A DNA stretch of 53,222 nucleotides from an uncultured Collinsella sp. GTDB lineage: Bacteria; Actinomycetota; Coriobacteriia; Coriobacteriales; Coriobacteriaceae. Position numbers and translations under genes: made by a program. The stretch lies in assembly GCA_902493855.1 (NCBI GenBank), contig CABUQV010000014.1, positions 1 through 53,222 on the forward strand, written 5' to 3'. Below are positions 1 to 7,913 of the stretch, piece after piece (position 1 is the stretch's first letter; each line of letters begins with the position of its first letter). The notes under the pieces are model-generated. The model made no database searches and was not told the DNA's origin. It was given only the letters and a program-made list of their open reading frames with translations.

Positions 1-58
1 AAATAGGGACTGTTTGCGCCGCCTAGGCCGCAAAACAGTCGCTATTTCACCGCAACTT
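1..58. repeat. Inverted-repeat element cut by the left edge of the window
   Basis: Bases 1-15 (AAATAGGGACTGTTT) pair with 32-47 around a GC-rich loop containing CCTAGG. The right side continues as CTATTTCACCGCAACTT (42-58), which nearly matches the right end of the element at 837-905. The matching left end is presumably just outside the window. Seen directly; membership of one family is inferred from the shared 17-bp end. Confidence 0.7.
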
Positions 59-71
59 ATATGGGGATTGA

Positions 72-764
72 TTAGATGAACGAGTCTTTGGACAGCTCAA
101 AATAGTCGGGATGCAAGGCGATAACCGGGCCCTGCTCCTCGGGCATCAGGTGCAAGTGCGTCTCTGCCAGATAACTCGCCGCATCGGTATCGCCCCTCTT
201 AATGGCCTCGAGAATCCGGCGATGCTGCCGACGAATCGGCTCCCAATCCAGATCCTGCGACACCATACGCAACCAGTTGTATCGCTCAAAATGCGTGTTG
301 ACGCTCTTCATCCAATCCCACAACATGTGACGGCCGGCAATCACGAAACACGTCTCATGGAACAGGTTATCCAGGTCAAAGAAACGGCGCGTTTCGCCAT
401 GGTCGAGCGACTCGGACTCGGTAAGAATCTGCTCAAGCCGCTGCTTTTGCTCGGGCGAGGCGGCCGAACAGCATTTAATAAGCACGCTTCTCTCGAGCTT
501 CTCGCGCAAAAAGCAGGCGTTCTCGGCGCGTTCCATGCTGATCTTAGAAACGTAGGTGCCGCTTTTGGGACGCGTTTCCACCAGCTCCTGCTCACGCAGG
601 CGCACAAAGGACTCGCGAATGGGCGTGCGCCCGATTCCCGTCTCCTTTTCCAGACCAATCGCCGAAAGGCGCGTGCCGGGCTTGAGCTCGGCATAGATGA
701 TCTTGGAGCGCAATGCGTTGTATGCCTGATCTTGCAGGCTCTGATAATGCTGGTGCTGTTCCAT
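72..764 (-). CDS. GntR-family transcriptional regulator, FCD subgroup
   Basis: A DNA-binding repressor or activator of 230 residues. An N-terminal winged helix (about residues 13-75, with RTPIRESFVRLREQ as recognition-helix region and SGTYVSK as wing) precedes an all-helical FCD effector domain (about 80-205). The FCD metal-ligand pattern is visible: Asp and His in DLDNLFHETC, then later His in RRQHRRI and AETHLHL. FCD regulators usually bind small carboxylates or sugar acids. The start at 764 (MEQHQHYQ) was chosen because it begins just before the fold and has GAGGG upstream; a longer frame to 836 exists without family-like sequence. No target operon adjoins it, so the ligand is unknown. It is bracketed by two related inverted repeats. 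Confidence 0.85.
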   Translation of the reverse strand: MEQHQHYQSLQDQAYNALRSKIIYAELKPGTRLSAIGLEKETGIGRTPIRESFVRLREQELVETRPKSGTYVSKISMERAENACFLREKLERSVLIKCCSAASPEQKQRLEQILTESESLDHGETRRFFDLDNLFHETCFVIAGRHMLWDWMKSVNTHFERYNWLRMVSQDLDWEPIRRQHRRILEAIKRGDTDAASYLAETHLHLMPEEQGPVIALHPDYFELSKDSFI

Positions 765-836
765 AAAGCCCTCGGATGAAGCCTCGGTTAATCGAATACC
801 ACCATGCAATACTATCGCATCCCCCGCCCCCCTCAT

Positions 837-905
837 AAGTTGCGGTGGAATAGTTCCTGCTCAAAGCCTTCAGCAGCAAAAACAGGAACTATTCCACCGC
901 AACTT
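837..905. repeat. Perfect 23-bp inverted repeat
   Basis: The left arm 837-859 begins AAGTTGCGGTGGAATAG. The right arm 883-905 is its exact reverse complement, with a 23-nt spacer. It sits upstream of the GntR start. Its outer 17 bp are shared, with one change, with the element at 1-58, so the regulator gene is flanked by two copies. No T-tract or protein-binding consensus identifies it as a terminator or an operator. Confidence 0.8.
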
Positions 906-960
906 CCAACAGTCTTTTTGGGACGTGGCTTTTTTGGCTACCCTGAGCCGCAGGTCGGCC

Positions 961-1124
961 CCTTGCCACAAAAGGGGCCCATCTACTACGTTAACGCGGA
1001 GAGCCCAGACCATGCTGAAAAGTGCGAAAACAAAACCGCAGGTAGACAGCTTGTCGATTTTCGAAAAAGCCGACTATGGTTGACCCCTGCGGCTTAAACG
1101 TAGTAGATAGGCCCTTTTCGTGGC
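961..1124. repeat. Composite long inverted repeat in a gene-free stretch
   Basis: The outer arms 961-992 and 1097-1124 are imperfect inverse copies, centred on AAAAGGGGCCCATCTACTACG and its counterpart. Inside is a second pairing, CCGCAGG near 1037 with CCTGCGG near 1086, and between them TCGATTTTCGAAAAAGCCGA. The stretch 765-1324 has no credible coding frame on either strand; short frames here lack ribosome sites and family features. The element could be a non-autonomous mobile repeat or a structured RNA. Confidence 0.65.
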
Positions 1125-1247
1125 GCAGCACTACTGCACCCCAAATTGGCACCCCGAGCCCTCGTGAGTTGCCAACAAGCTGTTCGCCCAGCGCTTTATC
1201 CGCGCGGCATTCGGAAAATAGCACCACCGTAAGAACCCGCGAACAGC

Positions 1248-1307
1248 GCTATACGTTGCTATATCTCACTATACTTTGCTATACTTTGCTATATCTTGCT
1301 ATATCTT
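1248..1307 (+). promoter_or_regulatory. Six tandem 10-bp repeats, each with a -10-like box
   Basis: The units are GCTATACGTT, GCTATATCTC, ACTATACTTT, GCTATACTTT, GCTATATCTT and GCTATATCTT. They are contiguous and end five bases before the ribosome site of the ATPase gene. Each holds TATACT or a relative, close to the sigma-70 -10 consensus TATAAT, so six candidate -10 boxes lie on the same face of the helix. This is probably the promoter of the gene at 1325, possibly with copy-number-dependent output. Confidence 0.65.
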
Positions 1308-1324
1308 GAGCAAAGGTGGCTCAC

Positions 1325-2416
1325 ATGCAAACAAACCCTTTTAAGCCCACAGCAGGTAAAACACCTCCCACGATTATCGGCCGCGAAGATGTGCTCGAAG
1401 AATTCAATGAGGGCCTCGTCAACGGGCCTGGTGCCCCGGGGCGCCTAATGCGCATAGCCGGCGTCCGTGGAACGGGCAAGACGGTCCTCCTTGACGAGTG
1501 CTCACGTTTGGCGCAAAGCCGTGGCTGGACGGTCATAAAAGAGGTCGCAACCGAGGGACTTTGCCAACGCATTCTCGAACAGCTGCAGCCCAAATTCCAG
1601 GCCAAACACGCCAGATTTGAGCCCACCGTAGCTGGCATATCCATCGGCAGCATAGATATTGAGCGAATCGGTCCATCGCTACGCGACGCCATGAGACAGA
1701 CAATATCCAAGAATGGAAATGGCCTGCTCATCACTCTCGACGAGGTTCAAGACGCAGAGCTCGATGAGGTCCGAACGCTCTCCATTGCGATTCAGCAGGT
1801 TATCGGCGAAGACCTTGATATCGCCTTTGTTTTTGCTGGGCTGCCTTCGATGATTGAAAGCATCATCAACGGAAAGACACTTACGTTTTTGCGCCGTGCC
1901 CTCCCCTTTGATCTGAAGGCTGTGGCAGTAACCGAAGTGTCGTACTCCCTCGAGGAAACCATTGAAGCGTCTGGCATGGAGTTGCAGCCAGGTATTGCCG
2001 GCCAACTTGCCGAGGCAACGCAAGGTTATCCTTTCATGATCCAACTCGTTGGATACTACGCATGGCAGTTGGCAAGACGCGCACATACACCGATTATTGG
2101 AGAAGAAGAAGCCGAGCGCGGCATTGCAACGGCACGCGAACGCTTCTGTGCCATGGTGATTGAGCCCGCGCTACAGCGCATTCCGCCCACGTGCATCGCT
2201 TATCTGCTGAGCATGGCGTCTTTGGGGCAGACGAGCTCGACCAGCATGGTTGCCGATGCCCTAAACAAAACGCCTCAACAGGTGAGCTCCGTCCGCAGCC
2301 GCCTGTTAAGAGAATCGATTATCGAGGCTCCTTCGTACGGCAAGGTCTCATTTGCCATCCCCTACATGCGCGACTACCTCTGCGAACACAAAGCCGAACT
2401 GGAAGTTGAACTGTAG
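1325..2416 (+). CDS. AAA+ ATPase with C-terminal winged-helix-like region
   Basis: A 363-residue P-loop ATPase of the ORC/Cdc6-like or AAA_16-type group. Near the N-terminus is IIGREDVLEEF, then Walker A GVRGTGKTVLLDE, Walker B LLITLDEVQD and a sensor-like FVFAGLPS. The last 90 residues (MVADALNKTPQQVSSVRSRL onward) look like a winged helix. The ATG at 1325 is preferred over the GTG at 1316 because AAAGGTGG (1312-1319) is correctly spaced from it and would overlap the GTG. The gene stands alone, faces away from its neighbours, and lies behind six tandem 10-bp repeats. Such proteins occur as solitary genes in actinobacteria. The cellular role is unknown; a DNA-bound regulator, a stress ATPase or a toxin-like function are all possible. 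Confidence 0.75.
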   Translation: MQTNPFKPTAGKTPPTIIGREDVLEEFNEGLVNGPGAPGRLMRIAGVRGTGKTVLLDECSRLAQSRGWTVIKEVATEGLCQRILEQLQPKFQAKHARFEPTVAGISIGSIDIERIGPSLRDAMRQTISKNGNGLLITLDEVQDAELDEVRTLSIAIQQVIGEDLDIAFVFAGLPSMIESIINGKTLTFLRRALPFDLKAVAVTEVSYSLEETIEASGMELQPGIAGQLAEATQGYPFMIQLVGYYAWQLARRAHTPIIGEEEAERGIATARERFCAMVIEPALQRIPPTCIAYLLSMASLGQTSSTSMVADALNKTPQQVSSVRSRLLRESIIEAPSYGKVSFAIPYMRDYLCEHKAELEVEL

Positions 2417-2436
2417 AAACGGCAACTGCCCTGCAA

Positions 2437-2490
2437 GACGAAAACCGTTTTCATACGGATTTAAAGCAGACGTAAACGGTTTTCGTCTGT
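2437..2490 (+). terminator. Hairpin after the AAA+ ATPase gene
   Basis: GACGAAAACCGTTT (2437-2450) pairs exactly with 2474-2487 around a 23-nt loop and is followed by TGTTTTACG. It begins 20 bases after the stop codon. The T-run is weak, so the terminator role is probable rather than certain. Confidence 0.55.
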
Positions 2491-2584
2491 TTTACGTTCG
2501 GAAATAAGACGCAAATTGCACTTTCGTATGGTTTTACGCCAAACGCAACACGCTTTCGTCCGGCTATGCGTCCCCAATCCAGAC

Positions 2585-2619
2585 GAAAAAGGCCCCGAGC
2601 TCGTGTGAGCTCGGGGCTC
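2585..2619 (-). terminator. Bidirectional intrinsic terminator
   Basis: The stem CCCCGAGCTC/GAGCTCGGGG with a GTGT loop (about 2591-2619) is followed on the minus strand by TTTTT (2590-2586). It lies between convergent genes, the ATPase (plus) and the flavin oxidoreductase (minus), and probably stops both. Confidence 0.75.
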
Positions 2620-2706
2620 TTTGTGCCGCACATCTATGAGAGGAATTATTCGATGCATACGGGCGCTACTCCATGAAGCCGCCCTGGGATGGCGGCAACC
2701 TCGTCA

Positions 2707-2756
2707 ATGGGGCCAGGTTTACATGCACCAAGTTGGTGCAAAGTAACCTGCCCCCA
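2707..2756. repeat. REP-like hairpin
   Basis: TGGGGCCAGGTTTAC (2707-2721) pairs imperfectly with 2742-2756. Inside is the perfect palindrome GCACC AAGTT GGTGC (2725-2739). It begins 16 bases past the stop of the oxidoreductase gene. The ends resemble REP-type extragenic palindromes. No transposase is in the window. Confidence 0.55.
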
Positions 2757-2772
2757 CGCAACAAGGGGTTGA

Positions 2773-4722
2773 CTAGAGCTCGCAGGCAACCTTGTAGCCG
2801 TCGCCGATAGCGTCGCGGATGTTGCCGCACTTGTTGGCGTCACCCAGCACGTGGGCGGTAACGCCGGCAGCGGCAAGGTCGTCGGCAAGCTTGGTGTTGG
2901 GACGATAACCCATGGCAAGCACCAGCGTATCGGCATCGGCGATGGTGTGGATCTCGCCGTCCTTTTCGTAGCTGATGGTGTCCTCGGTAATCTCGGTCAC
3001 CTTGGCCTCGGTCAGCACGTGGACGCCCTTTGAGAGCATGCGCGTGATGAGCACCGCGCGGCCGGCGCCGCCCTCGTTGGCGGCGAGCGTCTTGGTCATC
3101 TCGATGACGGTGACATCGCGATTGGCCGGCGACAGGTCATTGACCAACGGGGCCAGGTAATCGGCCGTCTCGCAGCCGACGGTGCCGCCGCCCACGATGA
3201 CGATCTTCTTGCCCGGGAAAGCCTTGCCGCCCAGCAGGTCGTCGGCCGTCATAACCTGCTTAAAGCCCTGCATGAAGACCGGAGCGATGGGCTCGGCGCC
3301 ATAAGCCAGGACGACCTCGTAGCCCGCGTAGTCACGCTGAATGTCCTCGGCCGAAAGCTCGGTACCAAAGACGCACGTGACGCCGGCATCGGCCAGGCGA
3401 CGGTACTGATACTTGATCACGCGGATGAGCTCCTGCTTTGCCGGCGGAACGGCCGCGATGCGCATCTCGCCGCCCGGCTCATCCTGCTTGTCAACGAGCA
3501 CCACGTTGTGGCCGCGCTTGGCGGCAATGTAGGCTGCCTCCATGCCCGCAGGACCAGCGCCCACAACCAGTACGTTCTTGGCCTCGGCGGCAGGCTCGTA
3601 GCCAGCCTCGTCGCGCTCCACGTCCGGGTTAACGGTGCAGGAGATGCGCTTGCCGAACATAATGCCGTTCAGGCAGCGCAGGCAGCCAATGCAGGGGCGG
3701 ATGTCGTCAGCGTTGCCGGCAGCGGCCTTGTTGCAGAACTCGGCATCGCACAGATTGGCGCGGCCCATCATGCAGATGTCGGCAGCGCCGTCCTCGATCA
3801 GCTCCTCGGCGATCCAGGCCTCGTTGATGCGGCCGACCGTGGCAACGGGAATGTTCACGTGCTTCTTAATCTCACGCGAGCAAGCGGCGTGCGAGGCCTG
3901 CTGGGTACCGGCGGCGGGAATCGCAGAGCCGCGCTTGATGGTGGTGCCACCCGACACATGAATCATGTCGACGCCGGCCTTCTCCAGGCGACGCGAGACA
4001 TAGATCATGTCGTTGAGGGTCAGGCCGCCATCGGTGTACTCATCGCCCGAGATGCGGACGTCGATGATAAAGTCCTTGCCGCAGCGCTCGCGAATCTCGG
4101 CGATGACCTCGAGCAGAAAGCGCATGCGGGCGTCGAGCGAGCCGCCGTACTCGTCGGTGCGCTTGTTGTAGAGCGGAGTCAAAAAGCCGCCGAGCATGCC
4201 GTGGGCGTGCGCCGCATGGACCTCGACGCCATCGACGCCAGCCTTTTGCATGCGCACGGCAGCGTCGCCAAACTGATGCGTGAGCTCGTGGATCTCATCG
4301 ACCGTGATGGGACGCGGTGCCTCGCGGGCGTAAGACGGGCCCACAAAGGACGGAGCGATCAGGCGCGGCGTACCCGGAATGTTAAAGGCCATATAGGCGG
4401 GGTGGAAGAGCTGCGGCATGATCTTGCAGCCATACTCGTGGACGGCCGCGGCGAGTTTTTCCCAGCCAGGGATAAACGTGTCGTCGTAGCAGCACATGTC
4501 ACCCGGCAGATAGGTATAGGTAGGCTCGACCGTCACGACCTCGGTGATGATGAGGCCCACGCCGCCCTTGGCGCGGGCACGGTAATGATCGACCAAGTCG
4601 TCGGTAACATAGCCATGATCGGCCAGGTTGGTGGACACCGGCGGCATAAAGACGCGGTTCTTGACCTCGGTCGTACCGACCTTGATCGGGCTAAAGAGCA
4701 TCGGATAGGCGGAAGACTCCAT
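2773..4722 (-). CDS. NADH:flavin oxidoreductase / enoate-reductase-type FMN, Fe-S, FAD enzyme
   Basis: A 649-residue enzyme of the 2,4-dienoyl-CoA reductase/2-enoate reductase family. Domains in order: an FMN-binding TIM barrel of the old yellow enzyme type (1-340), a [4Fe-4S] site with Cys344, 347, 350 and 362 (CIGCLRC then SC), an FAD Rossmann motif (VLVVGAGPAGMEAAY, from about 383), and an NAD(P) motif (IVIVGGGTVGCETADYL, about 525). Family members reduce activated C=C bonds of enoates, dienoyl-CoAs, or steroid and bile-acid enones. The start at 4722 (MESSAYPML) has AAAGGA seven bases upstream; the longer frame adds a non-family leader. Oddity: the usual HGY tyrosine that donates the proton reads HGM (Met176) with altered spacing. 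The substrate cannot be deduced from the neighbours. Confidence 0.88.
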   Translation of the reverse strand: MESSAYPMLFSPIKVGTTEVKNRVFMPPVSTNLADHGYVTDDLVDHYRARAKGGVGLIITEVVTVEPTYTYLPGDMCCYDDTFIPGWEKLAAAVHEYGCKIMPQLFHPAYMAFNIPGTPRLIAPSFVGPSYAREAPRPITVDEIHELTHQFGDAAVRMQKAGVDGVEVHAAHAHGMLGGFLTPLYNKRTDEYGGSLDARMRFLLEVIAEIRERCGKDFIIDVRISGDEYTDGGLTLNDMIYVSRRLEKAGVDMIHVSGGTTIKRGSAIPAAGTQQASHAACSREIKKHVNIPVATVGRINEAWIAEELIEDGAADICMMGRANLCDAEFCNKAAAGNADDIRPCIGCLRCLNGIMFGKRISCTVNPDVERDEAGYEPAAEAKNVLVVGAGPAGMEAAYIAAKRGHNVVLVDKQDEPGGEMRIAAVPPAKQELIRVIKYQYRRLADAGVTCVFGTELSAEDIQRDYAGYEVVLAYGAEPIAPVFMQGFKQVMTADDLLGGKAFPGKKIVIVGGGTVGCETADYLAPLVNDLSPANRDVTVIEMTKTLAANEGGAGRAVLITRMLSKGVHVLTEAKVTEITEDTISYEKDGEIHTIADADTLVLAMGYRPNTKLADDLAAAGVTAHVLGDANKCGNIRDAIGDGYKVACEL

Positions 4723-4824
4723 ACAGGGTTCCTTTCGTTTGAGCCGCTCGGCGGCAGTTGTTGACGTACCTATCGTATCAGCAACTGCCGTATCCGTAGT
4801 CAAACATGCCCAAACGCCGGTCGG

Positions 4825-5025
4825 CTAATGAATACCGCGGCTCAAGTCTTCGGCGATTTTGTCCACACCCTTAAGCGCAGCGCAAGTCTTTTTGTTGGAG
4901 CAATGCCCCGTGCAAACGCCACCCTGAGCGCAATCGGCGCAGGTGCCCTTGCGGTAGATGCGCACGCATACCGCGACAAACGCAATACCGATAACAGCCA
5001 GTACAACAATATCGATAGGTGCCAT
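4825..5025 (-). CDS. FeoB-associated Cys-rich membrane protein
   Basis: A 66-residue protein with one N-terminal membrane helix (IDIVVLAVIGIAFVAVCV), then a basic RIYRKG stretch and a cysteine-rich tail (CADC, C, C, C within about 25 residues). This is the architecture of the small Cys-rich proteins found next to feoB in anaerobes, thought to help ferrous iron transfer. It lies 176 bases beyond the feoB stop, past a strong terminator, so it may depend on read-through or its own promoter. GAGGAGG sits six bases before the ATG. Confidence 0.82.
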   Translation of the reverse strand: MAPIDIVVLAVIGIAFVAVCVRIYRKGTCADCAQGGVCTGHCSNKKTCAALKGVDKIAEDLSRGIH

Positions 5026-5137
5026 AGCAAGCCTCCTCTAGTTAACCACCACTTACTTTACCCCATTCTCCACCTACCAAAAAGGGACAGGTTTGTTTTG
5101 GTCGGTTTTATCTGCGGAAACGCCACATCTCTCCCAC

Positions 5138-5172
5138 CAAAAAGCCCGAGTGTCGCTGGGACACCCGGGCTC
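5138..5172 (-). terminator. Terminator of feoB
   Basis: AGCCCGAGTGTC pairs with GACACCCGGGCT (about 5143-5172), followed on the minus strand by TTTTTGG. It begins 29 bases past the feoB stop. Confidence 0.8.
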
Positions 5173-5200
5173 GTGGAAAGGGGTTAATCCTTATTCGGAC

Positions 5201-7528
5201 TTAAGCGGAAACTGCGGCGGAAGCAGTGTTGGTCTCGTCCTCATCGGTCCATGCATGCTTGGGCATGGGACGGAAAATCTGGAAGAGCATCGCAACCAGC
5301 AGCACAATGGCCACAACCGTCCAGATACCAAACTGCCCAAGGACAAGCAGGTTGTAGAACTGGTTGATGAACAGGCCGATCACCCAAGCGAAGGCGCACT
5401 CGTAGCCGATGGCAATCGTGGTCCACTTGCCAGAGTCCATCTGGTTGCGGATGGTGCCAATGGCGGCAAAGCACGGAGCGCACAGCAGGTTGAAGGCGCC
5501 GAAGGCAACGCAAGCGCCCATGGTGGGGAACATGCCGGCAAACGCGGTCCACAGGCTCGGGTCGGTCTCGCCCGCGTCGGCGACGGACAGCAGCGAGCCG
5601 GCGGTGGCGACGACGTTCTCCTTGGCGACGAGGCCAGAGACGGTCAGTGCGGTTGCCTGCCAGGTGCTAAAGCCGAGCGGGGCGAAGATCCAAGCGACCA
5701 GGTTGCCCAGCATGGCGAGCACGGAGTAGTCCATGAACTCCTCGGGGATGCCGTCCATCGCAGGCAGGAAGCCAAAGGAACCGTTGTAGCTACCAAAGTT
5801 GGACAGGAACCAAACCACGACAGTGGACGCGAAGATGACCGTGCCGGCCTTCTTGATAAAGGCCCAGCAGCGCTCCCACACGTGCAGCGCCCAAGAGCGG
5901 ATCGCCGGGAAGTGGTAGGCGGGAAGCTCCATAACGAACGGCGTCGGGCGACCGGCGAAGAGCTTGGTCTTCTTGAGCATGAGGCCCGAGGCAATGACGG
6001 CAAAGACGCCCAGGAAGTAGAAGAGCGGGCTAATCCACGCGGCGGTGGTGGAAGAATCGCCGATAATGGAGCCCATGAGCAGGGCGATGATCGGCAGCTT
6101 AGCGCCGCAGGGGATGAACGTGGTAGTCATGACCGTCATGCGGCGGTCCTTCTCGTTCTCGATGGTCTTGGTAGCCATGACGCCGGGGACGCCGCAGCCC
6201 GAAGACACGAGCATGGGGATGAACGACTTACCGGACAGGCCAAAGCGGCGGAACACGCGGTCCATGATGAAGGCAACGCGGGCCATGTAGCCGCAGTCCT
6301 CCAGGAAGGACAGCATCACAAAAAGCAGGAACATCTGCGGCACAAAGCCGAAGATGGCGCCCAGGCCGCCGACGATACCGTCACAGACGAGCGAATCGAC
6401 CAGGCCACCGTCCTCGGTGCCACCCGCCACAAGCGCGTCGTGGACCATGGTGGTAATACCCGGAACATACGGGCCATACTGCGCCGGGTCGACCGAGTCA
6501 GCGTCATCACCCGCGGCCTCGACAGCCTCATCGTAGGCGTCGCGGCCCTGGCCGAGCACATACCAACCGTCGGTACCAAAGAGCTGGTCGTTGGTGAAGT
6601 CGGTCACCGTGCCGCCCAAGGTAGAAACGGCGATGTAGTACACGCAGAACATGATGACGACAAAGATCGGCAGGCCCAGAATACGGTTGGTAACCACGCG
6701 GTCGATCTTCTCGGAGGTGCTCATCTTGGCCGGGGCCTTGGTGAGGCACTCGTCGATGATGTGCGCGATCACGCCGTAGCGCTCACCGGTGATGATGGAC
6801 TCGGCGTCGTCATCGCAATCCTGCTCGCACTGGGCGACCAGCTGCTCTACGCGAGCAGCCTTCTCCTTAGTGAGGTTGATGAGCTTGCAGGCGTCCGCGT
6901 CGCGCTCAAACAGCTTGACAGCGTAGTAGCGGCGCTTGTTGGCGGGAACGCTCGCCGGAAGGTTGTTCTCGATGTGGTCCAGAACGTCCTCGATGGAGGA
7001 GTCGAACTTGTGCTCCGGCACCTGGCCCTTGGAAGCGGCGGACTTCTTAACCTGCTCGAACAGCTCCTTGATACCCTTGTTCTTAAGAGCCGAGATCATC
7101 ATGACCGGGCAGCCGAGCTTCTTGGAAAGCTTGTCAATGTCGATCTTGTCGCCATTCTTCTCGACCAAGTCGGCCATGTTGAGGGCAACGACCACGGGCA
7201 GGCCGGTCTCGATAACCTGAAGCGCCAGGTACAGGTTGCGCTCGAGGTTGGTGGCATCGACGACTTGGACGACAACATCGGGCTCGCCGCTCATGAGGTA
7301 ATCGCGCGAGCATTGCTCCTCGGGGCTGTAGGGGGAAAGCGAGTAGATGCCAGGGAGGTCCGTGATGGTAACGTTCTTGTCGCTTAGGAGCTTGGCTTCC
7401 TTTTTCTCAACCGTGACGCCGGGCCAGTTGCCAACGTAGCCGTTGGCGCCGGTGATCAGGTTGAAAAGCGTGGTCTTGCCGCAGTTGGGGTTACCCGCCA
7501 GCGCGACATGGATCTGAGAATCCGCCAT
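5201..7528 (-). CDS. feoB: Ferrous iron transport protein B
   Basis: The main GTP-dependent Fe(II) importer of the inner membrane, 775 residues, a normal length. The N-terminal G domain shows G1 GNPNCGKTT, the glycine-rich GANGYVGNWPGVTVEKKE region, G3 DLPGIYSLSPYSPEE, G4 NMAD and G5 SALKNKG. A helical GDP-dissociation-inhibitor-like region follows, then the membrane part with gate motifs such as SGCGVPGVMATKT and a second gate near LCAPCFAAIGT. AAGGA precedes the ATG. It is the third gene of a feoA-feoA-feoB set, but a 123-base gap containing a DtxR/IdeR-like box separates it from feoA, so it probably has its own iron-controlled promoter. Confidence 0.96.
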   Translation of the reverse strand: MADSQIHVALAGNPNCGKTTLFNLITGANGYVGNWPGVTVEKKEAKLLSDKNVTITDLPGIYSLSPYSPEEQCSRDYLMSGEPDVVVQVVDATNLERNLYLALQVIETGLPVVVALNMADLVEKNGDKIDIDKLSKKLGCPVMMISALKNKGIKELFEQVKKSAASKGQVPEHKFDSSIEDVLDHIENNLPASVPANKRRYYAVKLFERDADACKLINLTKEKAARVEQLVAQCEQDCDDDAESIITGERYGVIAHIIDECLTKAPAKMSTSEKIDRVVTNRILGLPIFVVIMFCVYYIAVSTLGGTVTDFTNDQLFGTDGWYVLGQGRDAYDEAVEAAGDDADSVDPAQYGPYVPGITTMVHDALVAGGTEDGGLVDSLVCDGIVGGLGAIFGFVPQMFLLFVMLSFLEDCGYMARVAFIMDRVFRRFGLSGKSFIPMLVSSGCGVPGVMATKTIENEKDRRMTVMTTTFIPCGAKLPIIALLMGSIIGDSSTTAAWISPLFYFLGVFAVIASGLMLKKTKLFAGRPTPFVMELPAYHFPAIRSWALHVWERCWAFIKKAGTVIFASTVVVWFLSNFGSYNGSFGFLPAMDGIPEEFMDYSVLAMLGNLVAWIFAPLGFSTWQATALTVSGLVAKENVVATAGSLLSVADAGETDPSLWTAFAGMFPTMGACVAFGAFNLLCAPCFAAIGTIRNQMDSGKWTTIAIGYECAFAWVIGLFINQFYNLLVLGQFGIWTVVAIVLLVAMLFQIFRPMPKHAWTDEDETNTASAAVSA

Positions 7529-7601
7529 TCAATCCTTCTTCCTTGTGTGCCTGCGCTGCTTTCTCCGCGCAGGCTGGATAATGTGCTTCAAAGATGCTGC
7601 A

Positions 7602-7620
7602 TTAAGTTAGAAAAACCTAA
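7602..7620 (-). promoter_or_regulatory. DtxR/IdeR-like iron box upstream of feoB
   Basis: The minus strand reads TTAGGTTTTTCTAACTTAA. It agrees at 15 of 19 positions with the DtxR/IdeR consensus TTAGGTTAGCCTAACCTAA, counted by eye. It also forms a 7-bp inverted repeat, AAGTTAG-6-CTAACTT. It lies 74 bases before the feoB start. Repression by an iron-loaded DtxR-family protein is inferred; no such regulator gene is in the window. Confidence 0.65.
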
Positions 7621-7651
7621 CTTTATCTGCAGAAATATGCGCCGCGAGTCC

Positions 7652-7873
7652 TTACTGGACCTCGACGACGGCGGCCTCCTCCTTGCGGATGGAAAGCTCG
7701 TAGCCGCGCACGTTGATCTCGACCGGATCACCGAGCGGTGCAACCTTCACGACCTTGAACGAAGTGCCCTTGATGAGCCCCAGGTCCATAAGGTGGCGGC
7801 GAAGCGCACCCTCACCGTGAAGCTTGACGATGGTGGAGCTCTCGCCCACCTTAACGTCACCCAACGTCTTCAT
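7652..7873 (-). CDS. feoA: FeoA-family protein
   Basis: A 73-residue SH3-like beta-barrel protein. The conserved core HLMDLGLIKGTSFKVVKVAP, then LGDPVEINVRGYELSIRKEEA, is typical of FeoA. FeoA is a small cytosolic partner of FeoB. GGGGGA lies eight bases before the ATG. It sits 40 bases after another feoA-like gene and upstream of feoB. Confidence 0.92.
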   Translation of the reverse strand: MKTLGDVKVGESSTIVKLHGEGALRRHLMDLGLIKGTSFKVVKVAPLGDPVEINVRGYELSIRKEEAAVVEVQ

Positions 7874-7913
7874 TTACTTGTCCCCCTTTCAGTGCGTACA
7901 GAAATACCGTCGA

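Noticed and set aside
5077..5105. ACCAAAA/TTTTGGT pair between the Cys-rich gene and the feoB terminator
   Set aside because: Arms of only seven bases with a 13-base loop; too weak to call alone, although the text resembles REP-type edges.
5093..7387. A 764-codon plus-strand frame opposite feoB
   Set aside because: An antisense shadow; its His-, Gly- and Asp-rich text mirrors feoB codons.
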